Assembly: GCA_002319795.1 (NCBI GenBank)
Contig: DCFU01000031.1
Coordinates: forward strand, 261,453-325,452
Source of the DNA: Megamonas sp. UBA1796
Lineage (GTDB): Bacteria; Bacillota; Negativicutes; Selenomonadales; Selenomonadaceae
Direction: 5' to 3'
Length of the DNA: 64,000 nucleotides
A model generated the notes under the pieces. That model made no database searches, was not told where the DNA came from, and was given only the letters and a program-made list of their open reading frames with translations. Positions 25,326 to 34,475 of the stretch are shown in pieces (the first letter of the stretch is position 1; each line of letters begins with the position of its first letter). The position numbers and the translations under genes were made by a program.

Positions 25326-27287
25326 ATGAAAGGTTTTTTATCCAGGGTATTTCATAAAAAAAATAAATCGCAGGCAGCTCTGCCTACAGCAAAAAGTCCG
25401 AGTGAGATTGGGCTTGAGAGAGAAATTGAGGCACTTTACAGTATTCTGGCAGATGTTCTTGGTTCGGATAAGCTCGTCATTAAGGCTGGGAAGATGGATG
25501 CTATGCGGCTCATGCGCTCATCCGCCAGGGGTGAGCGTGTACTTGCTTTACAGCGTATTATTCTTGAGAATCCTACCATTGAGGGCATACCGAAGGATGA
25601 TAAGATACCGGAGATTTTACTAGGGCTTTCAGAGCATGTTGCCGAGATCATGGCACGTCGTTCGGTGGAGGAAAAAATAGAAAAGAAAATTGAGGAAAAA
25701 TTGGAGGAAAACCACCAGGATTATGTCAAGGATCTCCGCATGCAGGTATTAAAGGATGAAAAGCCGGGAGCTGAATCACCGCAGGAGGTCAGAAAGCGTG
25801 AGGCACTTGAAGAACTGGATAAGGTAAGTCTTACGCAGTCCGTCATGGAGCTTTTACGGCCGAAATCGTTGGAGGAAATCGTAGGACAGCCGCGTGCGGT
25901 CAAGTCACTTATGGCGAAGCTTTCGTCGCCTTATCCGCAGCATTTGCTGCTCTATGGGCCGCCGGGCGTTGGTAAGACCACAGCAGCACGTCTGGTATTG
26001 GAGGCTGCGAAGAAGAAGGGCCATTCGCCGTTTGCGAAAGAAGCGCCGTTTGTAGAAACCGACGGCACGACACTGCGATGGGATCCACGGGATATGACAA
26101 ATCCTCTGCTGGGTTCAGTACATGACCCGATTTATCAGGGAGCGCGCCGGGACCTGGCAGACAGCGGTGTGCCGGAACCAAAGCCAGGACTCGTAACGGA
26201 TGCGCATGGAGGTATTCTTTTTATTGATGAGATTGGCGAGATGGATGAGATGCTGCAGAATAAGCTGCTCAAGGTGCTCGAAGATAAGCGGGCCTATTTT
26301 GAGTCGGCTTATTATGATCCAACGGATGAAAAAGTGCCGCCCTACATCCGGAAGCTTTTTGAGGAAGGTGCACCTGCGGATTTCGTGCTTATCGGCGCAA
26401 CAACGCGCGAAGCGGGACATATGAATCCGGCTTTGCGGTCGCGGTGTGCGGAGATTTATTTTGAACCGCTGACACCGCATCATATCAAAAAAATTGTTGA
26501 AAATGCCGCAAGGAAGCTCAAAGCCAGTCTGGACGAGGACATGGCGCGGCTTATCAGTGAATATACAATTGAGGGCCGTAAGGCCATCAATATCCTGGCA
26601 GATGCTTACAGCCTGGCGCTTGAGCGTCAGGAGGATGAGAATGCGCCTGTAATTATCACCAAAGAGGATATTTATGAGGTAGCGCAGGTCAGCCGGCTTT
26701 TTCCCTTTGTGACGAAAAAGGCTTCGGACAGTGCTGAAGTAGGACATATCTTCGGACTTGGTGTAGCCGGCTTTTTAGGTTCTGTGATTGAAATCGAGGC
26801 GGTGGCCTTTCCAGCGGCAGAAAAAGGTAAAGGAACTGTACGCTTTAACGAAACAGCTGGCAGCATGGCCAAGGATTCTGTCTTTAATGCGGCCTCTGTG
26901 ATGCGTGGTTTAACAGGAAGAGATCTGCATGATTATGATGTGCATATCAATGTAATCGGTGGCGGCAATATTGATGGTCCGAGTGCTGGTACGGCGATTT
27001 TGGCAGCAATCGTTTCCGCGGTAACAGGCCGCCGGATCCGTCAGGATATTGCGGTTACGGGTGAGATATCGCTGCAGGGGCGCGTGCGTCCTGTAGGCGG
27101 TGTGTTTGAGAAGGCTTATGGCGCGAAACAGGCGGGCGTGAAGACGCTCATTATACCCAGGGAAAACGACAAGGACATTCCAGAGGGGCATTTGGGGCTG
27201 GATATTCATGCCGTATCAACTGCAGAGGAGGCCTTTGCTTTGATTTTCGCCGATGCGGCGGAAAAGGATGAAGGGAAAGTGTCATGA
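25326..27287 (+). CDS. Lon-family ATP-dependent protease (LonB/LonC-like)
   Basis: 653 residues. The N-terminal ~150 residues are charged and coiled-coil-like (EEKIEKKIEEKLEEN), not the long Lon N-domain. The AAA+ module has Walker A GPPGVGKTT (~205) and Walker B ILFIDEIGEM. The C-terminal peptidase domain carries the catalytic Ser in DGPSAGTA and the Lys in EKAYGAKQAG, giving the Lon Ser-Lys dyad. A VETDGTTLRWDPRDMTNPLLGSVHDP-type insert follows Walker A, as in the Lon branch found mainly in endospore formers and Negativicutes. It sits between rplI and dnaB and its end overlaps dnaB by four bases. It degrades cytosolic proteins; its targets are unknown. Confidence 0.9.
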   Translation: MKGFLSRVFHKKNKSQAALPTAKSPSEIGLEREIEALYSILADVLGSDKLVIKAGKMDAMRLMRSSARGERVLALQRIILENPTIEGIPKDDKIPEILLGLSEHVAEIMARRSVEEKIEKKIEEKLEENHQDYVKDLRMQVLKDEKPGAESPQEVRKREALEELDKVSLTQSVMELLRPKSLEEIVGQPRAVKSLMAKLSSPYPQHLLLYGPPGVGKTTAARLVLEAAKKKGHSPFAKEAPFVETDGTTLRWDPRDMTNPLLGSVHDPIYQGARRDLADSGVPEPKPGLVTDAHGGILFIDEIGEMDEMLQNKLLKVLEDKRAYFESAYYDPTDEKVPPYIRKLFEEGAPADFVLIGATTREAGHMNPALRSRCAEIYFEPLTPHHIKKIVENAARKLKASLDEDMARLISEYTIEGRKAINILADAYSLALERQEDENAPVIITKEDIYEVAQVSRLFPFVTKKASDSAEVGHIFGLGVAGFLGSVIEIEAVAFPAAEKGKGTVRFNETAGSMAKDSVFNAASVMRGLTGRDLHDYDVHINVIGGGNIDGPSAGTAILAAIVSAVTGRRIRQDIAVTGEISLQGRVRPVGGVFEKAYGAKQAGVKTLIIPRENDKDIPEGHLGLDIHAVSTAEEAFALIFADAAEKDEGKVS

Positions 27288-28612
27288 TAGATAGAGTACC
27301 ACCGCAGAACATCGAGGCCGAACAGGCTGTGCTGGGTGCGATGCTTATAAAGAAAGAAGCCATTGCGGAGGTATCGCAGATTTTGATTGCGGCGGATTTT
27401 TACCGCGAGTCACACCGTGTTATATTTGAAGCCATGATGACGCTATTCAATAAAAATGAAGCAGTTGATCTCATTACGGTTACAGAACAGCTGCGGAAAA
27501 ATGAGCAGCTGGAAAAGGTGGGCGGCATCGCGGCCGTTACCTCGCTTGCGAATGCTGTACCTACCGCTGCAAATGTCGAGTATCATGCGCGTATTGTTTC
27601 GGAGAAGGCACAGTTTCGAAACCTTATCAATGCGGCTACGGAGATTGCCGGTGCGGCTTACGAGGACGCGGGCGATGTATCCGAGGTCATGGACAAGGCA
27701 GAAAAACGCATATTGGAAGTTGCGGCACATCAGAATAGCGGTACGTTTGTACCGATTGGCGAGATTCTCATGAATACCTTTACGAAAATCGAGCAGCTCT
27801 ATGAATCGAAGGGTGGGCTTACAGGTATTCCTTCAGGTTTTAAGGATCTGGATAAGCTCACATCCGGTCTGCAGCCTTCGGATCTCATCCTTGTTGCAGC
27901 GCGTCCTTCTATGGGCAAGACGGCATTCACCCTGAACATCGCTACTTATGTGGCAGCACACGAGAAGGAACCTGTGGCATTCTTTTCACTTGAAATGTCC
28001 AAGGAACAGCTTGTGCAGCGAATGCTCTGTTCCGAGGGGGGCATAGATTCACAGCGTCTGCGTATCGGTGAACTGGAGGATCAGGACTGGACACATCTTA
28101 TCAATGCGGCGAACCGTTTGAATGAAGCACCTATTTTTATTGATGATACGGCGGGCATCACGATCATGGAGTTGCGTTCCAAGGCCCGCCGTTTAAAAGC
28201 CGAACATGGATTGAAACTCATCATTATCGATTACCTGCAGCTCATGCAGGGGCGTCCGGGAAAGAATGGCGATAACCGCCAACAGGAAATATCAGAGATT
28301 TCCCGTTCGTTGAAGGCACTGGCGCGTGAACTTAATGTGCCGGTAATCGCGTTGTCACAGCTCAGCCGAAGTGTCGAATCCCGTCAGGTTAAACGTCCGA
28401 TGCTCAGTGACCTGAGGGAATCGGGTTCCCTGGAGCAGGATGCCGATATCGTCATGTTCCTTTACCGTGAGGACTATTACGATCCGGATACGGAAAACAA
28501 GAATATTACGGATATCATCATTGCGAAGCACCGCAATGGACCTGTCGATACGATACAGCTCTTTTTCCACAAGCAGTTTACAAAATTTGCGGATCTTTCA
28601 CCGCGCATGTAG
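27284..28612 (+). CDS. dnaB: Replicative DNA helicase DnaB
   Basis: 442 residues, normal length with no intein. The N-terminal domain begins VPPQNIEAEQAVLGAML. The RecA-like domain has Walker A ARPSMGKTAF, Walker B LIIIDYLQLM, then QEISEISRSLKALARELN, QLSRSVESR and DLRESGSLEQDADIVMF. It forms the hexameric helicase of the replication fork. The ATG overlaps the Lon-like gene stop (ATGATAG). Confidence 0.98.
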   Translation: MIDRVPPQNIEAEQAVLGAMLIKKEAIAEVSQILIAADFYRESHRVIFEAMMTLFNKNEAVDLITVTEQLRKNEQLEKVGGIAAVTSLANAVPTAANVEYHARIVSEKAQFRNLINAATEIAGAAYEDAGDVSEVMDKAEKRILEVAAHQNSGTFVPIGEILMNTFTKIEQLYESKGGLTGIPSGFKDLDKLTSGLQPSDLILVAARPSMGKTAFTLNIATYVAAHEKEPVAFFSLEMSKEQLVQRMLCSEGGIDSQRLRIGELEDQDWTHLINAANRLNEAPIFIDDTAGITIMELRSKARRLKAEHGLKLIIIDYLQLMQGRPGKNGDNRQQEISEISRSLKALARELNVPVIALSQLSRSVESRQVKRPMLSDLRESGSLEQDADIVMFLYREDYYDPDTENKNITDIIIAKHRNGPVDTIQLFFHKQFTKFADLSPRM

Positions 28613-28653
28613 TGAAGCATTTGTGGTGGATGTTGCTGCATAGAGGTTTGTGG

Positions 28654-28685
28654 CACCTCGCCGGATACGGTTGGCGAGGTGTTTT
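28654..28685 (+). terminator. Terminator after dnaB
   Basis: A perfect 9-bp stem CACCTCGCC/GGCGAGGTG with a 10-base loop followed by TTTT. Confidence 0.85.
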
Positions 28686-28700
28686 CATTATGATAAGAAT

Positions 28701-28728
28701 TTGACTTTTCACAGCTTTCTGCTAGAAT
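28701..28728 (+). promoter_or_regulatory. Promoter of the marR-RND operon
   Basis: TTGACT, 16 bases, TAGAAT, 38 bases before ATG 28767. Confidence 0.65.
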
Positions 28729-28766
28729 CATACTTGACACCATCAACGATTGGGGAGGGCAATGAT

Positions 28767-29204
28767 ATGAGATATTTTCAGATAGCGCATAATCTGGCTG
28801 TTTTGCGCCGGAGGTCCCATGCGTTTATTGTGGAAAGATGCCACAGACTCGATTTGACATATGCAGAATTTGCCATGCTCATGCAACTTTATGAGCAGGA
28901 AGGCCAGAGCCAGGAAGAGGTCGCTCAGTGTCTGTACCTGGATAAAGCAGCTGTTACCAGGATATCTAAGCTTTTAGAAGAAAAAAACATTCTTTATCGT
29001 GAGAAGGATGACAAAGATAGGCGTATAAAACGGTTCTATCTTACAGAATTCGGACATTCGCAGAGGGAATTTCTCGAGGGAGTCCTGAAATGTTGGATAG
29101 ATTATATGGCAGAGGATATGATGGACAAGGAGCGTGAGGCGTTTCTGCAGCAGCTGTCGAAGCTGGCAGACCGGGCAGTGCGGACTGATTTTTCCAAGGT
29201 ATGA
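28767..29204 (+). CDS. MarR-family transcriptional regulator
   Basis: 145 residues from ATG 28767 (GGGGAGGG upstream). The winged HTH is clear: QSQEEVAQCLYLDKAAVTRISKLLEEKNILYREKDDKDRRIKRFYLTEFG. N- and C-terminal helices form the dimer interface. It precedes an RND efflux adaptor and pump by 46 bases on the same strand. It probably represses that operon and is released by a drug or phenolic ligand, as in MarR/MexR systems. No clear palindrome was found at its promoter. Confidence 0.88.
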   Translation: MRYFQIAHNLAVLRRRSHAFIVERCHRLDLTYAEFAMLMQLYEQEGQSQEEVAQCLYLDKAAVTRISKLLEEKNILYREKDDKDRRIKRFYLTEFGHSQREFLEGVLKCWIDYMAEDMMDKEREAFLQQLSKLADRAVRTDFSKV

Positions 29205-29250
29205 GCAGTCAATGTCATTGTCTTTTTGGAGCAGTATGGAGGGAGAATTT

Positions 29251-30339
29251 ATGCAAAACAGATTTTTTAAGCTTTTGTGTATGGCTATGATACTTGCAGC
29301 TGTGGCAGGCTGCGGCAAAAAAGATGTGCCTGCAGAAGTGCCGCCACTTGTAAAGTCGCAGCAGGTATCATTGTCAAATCTCGCGGATACAGCAGTCTAT
29401 GCAGGATCGGTGCATGGGCGCCATGAAACTAACATGTCTTTTCAAGTTGGTGGACAGATACTGCGCCGGAATGTACAGCTTGGCGATCGTGTGCGTGCAG
29501 GTGATACGCTTATGATTATCGATGCCAAGGATGTTGTGCAGCAGGCCAATCAAGGAGATGCACAGGTTGAGGCAGCACGTGCGCAACTCTCACTCGCGCA
29601 GGCGAATCTTGCACGTTACAGTGAACTTTATAATGAACAGGCTATTGCCGCGGCCGTGATGGATCAGTACCAAACTGCCTATGATGCGGCGTTTGCTTCT
29701 TATCAGCAGGCGCTTGCCCAGGCTGCGCAGGGACATAATGCGTTGTCTTATACGAATCTGGTGGCAGGTGCGGACGGCGTGGTTTCTGCCGTGACTGCCG
29801 AAGCCGGGCAGGTTGTCGCTGCGGGACAGACAGTGCTTACTCTTGTACAGACAGATGAGCTTGAAGTCGAAATACATATTCCGGAAAACCATATGCAGGA
29901 TATGCCGATTGGCAGGCCCGTACAGGTTTCTTTCTGGGCGCTTGGCAATATAGGAATTGATGGAGTCGTACGAGAGGTTTCTCCGATGGCAGATGCTACC
30001 GCACGTACCTACAAGGTGCGTATTTCTCTGCCAAAACCGCCACAGGAGCTTGCGCTCGGTATGACTGCCAGTGTCGCAAGCAGCGGTACAAACGCGGGTG
30101 CAGTGCAGAATCTCGTGGTATTGCCGTTATCTTCTGTATACCAGACGGGAGAGGACCCACAGGTCTGGACTGTAGGCGATGATAATACGGTTTCTCTTAA
30201 AAACGTCCAAGTAGAGGCCTTTGGTGATAACCAGGTAAAAGTGCGCGGTCTTGTCGACGGCGATATCGTCGTTACGGCAGGTGTGCATAGGCTCCGGGAG
30301 GGGCAGGAGGTGCGTCTGGCGGAGGGCCAAAGATCATGA
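29251..30339 (+). CDS. RND efflux periplasmic adaptor lipoprotein
   Basis: 362 residues from ATG 29251, with GGAGGGAG upstream. A lipoprotein signal ends at the lipobox AAVAGC. The membrane-fusion layout follows: barrel-sandwich/lipoyl halves (GGQILRRNVQLGDRVRAGDTLMI and VAGADGVVSAVTAEAGQVVAAGQ) flank a helical hairpin, and a beta-barrel and membrane-proximal domain close the protein. It bridges the inner-membrane pump to an outer-membrane channel, which fits a diderm cell. The stop overlaps the pump start by 4 bases. No TolC-like gene is in the window. Confidence 0.9.
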   Translation: MQNRFFKLLCMAMILAAVAGCGKKDVPAEVPPLVKSQQVSLSNLADTAVYAGSVHGRHETNMSFQVGGQILRRNVQLGDRVRAGDTLMIIDAKDVVQQANQGDAQVEAARAQLSLAQANLARYSELYNEQAIAAAVMDQYQTAYDAAFASYQQALAQAAQGHNALSYTNLVAGADGVVSAVTAEAGQVVAAGQTVLTLVQTDELEVEIHIPENHMQDMPIGRPVQVSFWALGNIGIDGVVREVSPMADATARTYKVRISLPKPPQELALGMTASVASSGTNAGAVQNLVVLPLSSVYQTGEDPQVWTVGDDNTVSLKNVQVEAFGDNQVKVRGLVDGDIVVTAGVHRLREGQEVRLAEGQRS

Positions 30340-33300
30340 AGAATCTCACGGAAATTTCCTTAAAAAATAAGGGCCTTGTATGGTACTTTATCATTATCAT
30401 ATTTATCGGTGGTATTTTCAGCTATACGAAGCTTGGCCGTATGGAAGATCCGCAGTTCACCATTCGACAGATGGTTGTTTCCGCAAGCTGGCCGGGTGCT
30501 ACAGCCAGCCAGATGGAGGAACAAGTCACGGATAAGCTCGAAAAAAAATTGCAGGATACTCCGGGCGTTGACTATATAAAAAGCTCATCGCGTTCAGGGT
30601 CGTCGGTTATTTATGTGACGCTGCGGCAGGATATACCAGGAAGTAAAATACGGTCTACCTGGAAAGAAGTGCGTAATCTTTGTGATGATATTAAAAAAGA
30701 TTTACCGACCGGTGTTTACGGACCGTATTATAATGACCGATTCGATGATGTGTATGGTTCCATCTATGCGGTTACCGGAGATGGCTATTCCTATGAGGAT
30801 ATGCGGCAGGAGGCAGAGAAAACCCGGCGGCTGCTGTTTGATGTACCAGGTGTGCAAAAGATTGAGCTGCTGGGTGAACAGCCGGAAAAAGTCTATATTG
30901 AAATTGAGAATTCCAAGCTTGCCGAGCTGGGAATCAGTCCGCAGGTTATTTCCAATGCATTAAAGACACAGAATGAAATTACACCATCCGGCATGGTTGA
31001 AACGACCTCAGATAATGTTTACCTGCGTATTACGGGCGTATTCAAAGATATCGAGGCAATCAAGGCACTGCCTGTCAACGCCAATGGCAGTATATTCCGC
31101 CTGGGAGATATAGCTACGGTTGAACGCCGCTATGCCGAGCCAGCAGAGCCTAAGATGTTCTATAATGGAGAACCGGCTATCGGCATTGCTGTTTCTATGG
31201 AGCCGGGAGGTAATATTCTTACGCTGGGAAATAATCTTAACAAGCTTATAGCAAAAGCTCGGAATGAGCTGCCTGTAGGGTTGGAAATCCAGCGGGTGTC
31301 GGATCAGCCGGCTGTTGTGCAGGAATCCATTAGTGATTTTGTGAATACGCTGCGAGAGGCGATTCTAATCGTATTGGCGGTAAGCTTCCTGAGTCTTGGT
31401 CTGCGTACCGGGCTGGTGGTAGCGGGATGTATCCCGCTGGTGCTGGCAGGTGTATTTTGCGGCATGTATATGCTGGATATTGATCTGCACAAGGTGTCTT
31501 TGGGAGCACTCATCATATCATTAGGGTTGCTGGTCGACGATGCGATTATCGCAGTCGAAATGATGAGCGTAAAGCTTGAGATGGGGCTGAATCGTTTTGA
31601 CGCGGCTTGCTATGCGTTCCGTGCGACGGCTAAGCCGATGCTTACAGGTACACTCATCACTTGTGCGGGCTTTATCCCGGTGGCCTTTGCTAAGGGAATG
31701 GCTTCTGAATTTTGCAATGCACTTTTTCCGGTCATCAGTCTGGCACTCCTGCTGTCATGGATTATATCCGTGATGGTTGCGCCGCTTTATGGCACATACC
31801 TCATTCGCGTAAAGGTAGCAACTGACGCAAACGGCAAACCGGATCCTTACCAGAGCAGATTCTATGCGTTTTTTCGCAAGCTGCTGGGATGGTTTCTCAC
31901 GCACAAAAAGCTTGTACTAGCCAGTACAGTGCTCGTTTTTGCCATTTCTGCATATATGCTGCGCTTCATTAAGCAGGAATTTTTCCCGCCATCTTTGCGG
32001 CCGGAAATCATTATAGAAATGACATTGCCAGAGGGATCTTCTAAGAAGGCAACCGAAACTGCGGCTGCACGCTTTGCTGGGTTTTTAAGCGAGGAAGCGG
32101 ACAGTATGGACAACTATTCCTATTATGTGGGAGAGGGTTCTCCGCGATTTGTGCTCACCATTGATCCAGTACTTCCAGCAGATAATTATGCGCAGTTTGT
32201 GGTGGTTGCCAAGGATACGGATGCACGGAAGAAGCTTACGGAAAAAATACGTGCGGAACTGGCAGAGGAATTGCCGGAGGTTCGTTCCAATATAAAATTT
32301 GTGCAGACCGGTCCACCGGCGGCTTATCCCATTATGCTGCGTGTAGCAGGCTATGATAAAGAAAAAGTGCGTAATCTGGCCGCTGCGGTTGCAAACCGTG
32401 TGGCGGCAGATCCCGATAATACGGATGTGAGCCTGGACTGGAATGAAAAGAGTAAAGTTATGCATCTGATGCTGGATCAGGATAAGATGCGTGCCATGGG
32501 ACTTAGCAGCCAGACGGTTGCGCAAACGCTTTATACAGAGATTTCTGGCATGAGTGCTGCTCAATATTATGCGGGTGACCGTACGATAGATATTCAGTTA
32601 AAGCTCAGAGATGATGATCGGCAGGATCTTTCCAAAATAAAGGACATACCGGTCTATCTTGGCAGTGCTGGTTATGTGCCGCTGGAACAGATTGCAAAAA
32701 TTTCTTACGATGCGGAGGACGGCCTTATTTGGCGTCGGGACCTTAAGCCGACGATAACGGTTCAGGCAAATATCCGTTCGGGGACGGCAAATGATGCAAC
32801 TGAAAAAGCCTATAAGGCTACGCAGGATTTGCGCGATCAGCTGCCGCTGGGCTACAGCATTGAATCCGGTGGGGCCCTTGAGGATAGCCGAAACTCCATG
32901 GAGTTTCTTTTGGTGCCGATTCCGGCTATGCTCATTATTATCATGACACTGCTCATGCTGCAGCTTCGAAGCGCGAAGCTCATGGCGCTCACGCTGCTTA
33001 CGGCACCGATGGGAATCATTGGTGTAGCGCCTGGTATGCTGCTCACTGGCAAGGCCATGGGCTTCGTGGCGCAGCTTGGCATATTGGCGCTTTTTGGAAT
33101 GATTATACGAAATTCCGTAATTCTTATCGATCAGATACAGAAGCATCTTGCAGATGGAGAGAAACCATGGGATGCTGTTATTGATTCGGCTGTGCTCCGT
33201 TTTCGTCCGATTATGCTTACGGCAGCGGCCGCTATTTTGGGCATGATGCCGCTGATGCCAAGTACTTTCTGGGGTCCAATGGCGGTGGCCATTGCCAGCG

Positions 33301-33380
33301 GGCTGTTGGTTGCAACGCTATTAACATTGCTCGTGCTGCCTACGATGTATGCGGCATGGTTCAAAGTGAAAAAAGAATAA
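30336..33380 (+). CDS. RND-type efflux pump (AcrB/HAE1 family)
   Basis: 1014 residues, close to the usual 1030-1050. A single N-terminal membrane helix leads into a large periplasmic loop, then the central helices, a second large loop and the final helices: the duplicated RND layout. TM4 carries the proton-relay Asp pair in LLVDDAIIAVEMM, and ITCAGFIPVAFAKG matches the family signature after TM6. It exports drugs, detergents or similar compounds with proton entry. The start overlaps the adaptor stop, and a strong terminator follows. Substrate not predictable. Confidence 0.93.
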   Translation: MKNLTEISLKNKGLVWYFIIIIFIGGIFSYTKLGRMEDPQFTIRQMVVSASWPGATASQMEEQVTDKLEKKLQDTPGVDYIKSSSRSGSSVIYVTLRQDIPGSKIRSTWKEVRNLCDDIKKDLPTGVYGPYYNDRFDDVYGSIYAVTGDGYSYEDMRQEAEKTRRLLFDVPGVQKIELLGEQPEKVYIEIENSKLAELGISPQVISNALKTQNEITPSGMVETTSDNVYLRITGVFKDIEAIKALPVNANGSIFRLGDIATVERRYAEPAEPKMFYNGEPAIGIAVSMEPGGNILTLGNNLNKLIAKARNELPVGLEIQRVSDQPAVVQESISDFVNTLREAILIVLAVSFLSLGLRTGLVVAGCIPLVLAGVFCGMYMLDIDLHKVSLGALIISLGLLVDDAIIAVEMMSVKLEMGLNRFDAACYAFRATAKPMLTGTLITCAGFIPVAFAKGMASEFCNALFPVISLALLLSWIISVMVAPLYGTYLIRVKVATDANGKPDPYQSRFYAFFRKLLGWFLTHKKLVLASTVLVFAISAYMLRFIKQEFFPPSLRPEIIIEMTLPEGSSKKATETAAARFAGFLSEEADSMDNYSYYVGEGSPRFVLTIDPVLPADNYAQFVVVAKDTDARKKLTEKIRAELAEELPEVRSNIKFVQTGPPAAYPIMLRVAGYDKEKVRNLAAAVANRVAADPDNTDVSLDWNEKSKVMHLMLDQDKMRAMGLSSQTVAQTLYTEISGMSAAQYYAGDRTIDIQLKLRDDDRQDLSKIKDIPVYLGSAGYVPLEQIAKISYDAEDGLIWRRDLKPTITVQANIRSGTANDATEKAYKATQDLRDQLPLGYSIESGGALEDSRNSMEFLLVPIPAMLIIIMTLLMLQLRSAKLMALTLLTAPMGIIGVAPGMLLTGKAMGFVAQLGILALFGMIIRNSVILIDQIQKHLADGEKPWDAVIDSAVLRFRPIMLTAAAAILGMMPLMPSTFWGPMAVAIASGLLVATLLTLLVLPTMYAAWFKVKKE

Positions 33381-33392
33381 CCGGTTATGGAT

Positions 33393-33440
33393 AAAAAAAG
33401 CGAGCGCCAGACAATAAAATTGCCTGGCGCTCGCTTTTTT
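33393..33440. terminator. Strong bidirectional terminator after the RND pump
   Basis: AAAAAAGCGAGCGCCAG pairs with CTGGCGCTCGCTTTTTT. A- and T-runs on both sides serve the pump gene and the convergent small gene. Confidence 0.92.
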
Positions 33441-33456
33441 GACAGAAAAGAAACAA

Positions 33457-33846
33457 TCAGTCCAAAAACGATTCTGTGATAGAGGTTGCGGTAAGCTTCG
33501 TTTTATAAAGTTTGCCGAAGCCTTTTTGAGCCGTATCTGAGCTGCCGTTGGTATTAACTGCTGCCATAGCCTGATTGGTGGATTTTGGATTACGCGTACG
33601 ACGCTGGGAAATCACCTTTTCACCACGCATGACCGTAATAAGCACCGAACCATCAGGCATAACTTTGCTTACGGTCACGGGCTCCTGCCCCTTGCTCTCG
33701 TCCGTATTGGCAAACGGCGGGTCTGCCTCTCTTTCGGCAATGATTTCTGAAAATGTCTTTTGGAGAGCGGAAGGCTGCGGCGTCCTTGCACCAGAGCCAG
33801 AACTCCAGTTCAGCGCGTTTTCTGAAATTGAGGTAATATTATCCAT
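33457..33846 (-). CDS. Unknown small protein, 129 residues
   Basis: Starts at ATG 33846 (complement); TTG 33855 is in frame but leaves only about one base after the AAAGAG site. The N-terminal half is polar and disordered (Ser/Gly/Pro-rich). A conserved-looking core follows: EPVTVSKVMPDGSVLITVMRGEKVISQ, a small beta-hairpin-like unit. The tail is basic and polar. No signal peptide, membrane helix or cysteine is seen. It stands alone, convergent with the RND operon. I do not recognise the family. Confidence 0.6.
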   Translation of the reverse strand: MDNITSISENALNWSSGSGARTPQPSALQKTFSEIIAEREADPPFANTDESKGQEPVTVSKVMPDGSVLITVMRGEKVISQRRTRNPKSTNQAMAAVNTNGSSDTAQKGFGKLYKTKLTATSITESFLD

Positions 33847-34105
33847 AGGTATCAACTCTTTTCTATAAAATACTCCATAGATCCTTCTATAATTATTTTA
33901 TCGGTAAAACTATCATATATATTAAATGGAGTGTTTCTTTATCTTCATTTCCAGCTATTAAAACATGGAAAAAACATAATGTAAGGCGTGTTATATAAGA
34001 TAAAAGATTCGTCCAGATGATAGAGTCAATGCAGGAGTGTTTTCTTAATATGTATGGGAATCATATTATTCAAAAGAGCCTGTGAGAAACCCAGGGGAAA
34101 TAGCA

Positions 34106-34134
34106 TTGACTTTTGTGAAATGTAGCTTTATAGT
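34106..34134 (+). promoter_or_regulatory. Promoter far upstream of the REC-GGDEF-hemerythrin gene
   Basis: TTGACT, a 17-base spacer, TATAGT. It lies about 340 bases before the start codon of the signalling gene. Confidence 0.6.
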
Positions 34135-34234
34135 ATAAACTAGTGGATGGTTTCTTTAAATAAAGAGCCGTTTCGTTTATTGTCTGAAACTTGGGGAATA
34201 GTATGCTGCCAAGGGTTTTTTATGATTTTGCAGA

Positions 34235-34260
34235 CATTCGCATGTTTTTCTATGCGAATG
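34235..34260. repeat. Palindrome in the leader of the signalling gene
   Basis: CATTCGCAT and ATGCGAATG form a perfect 9-bp inverted repeat with an 8-base loop of mainly T. No T-run follows, so it is either an RNA hairpin in the leader or a protein-binding site. Confidence 0.5.
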
Positions 34261-34475
34261 ATTGAAGATGCGAGGGTTATGTCATTTTACATAGTCCTTT
34301 TTTTCTAGGTGAAGGAATATGGCACTGCTATGTACATAGAGGATGTGTATGGAAGAAAACAGAGCTAATACAGAATGAAGGCCGCATATAATTTACATAT
34401 TTCCCCAAATATACAGAGTGTGTCGAGACTGGCTTGATGCACTATTTTTGTTGCAAAAATGCTGGAGGAATGTGA

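Larger units (their letters stand above)
33847..34475. other. Long AT-rich intergenic region with promoter and long leader
   Basis: 629 bases without a gene between divergent genes. It contains a good + strand promoter at 34106-34134 and a palindrome at 34235-34260. A transcript from that promoter would have a leader of about 335 bases before GTG 34476. I compared the leader by eye with c-di-GMP riboswitch landmarks and found no match. Confidence 0.6.

Noticed and set aside
34135..34475. c-di-GMP riboswitch before the GGDEF-hemerythrin gene
   Set aside because: The paired GAAA-loop and receptor landmarks of the GEMM class were not found.
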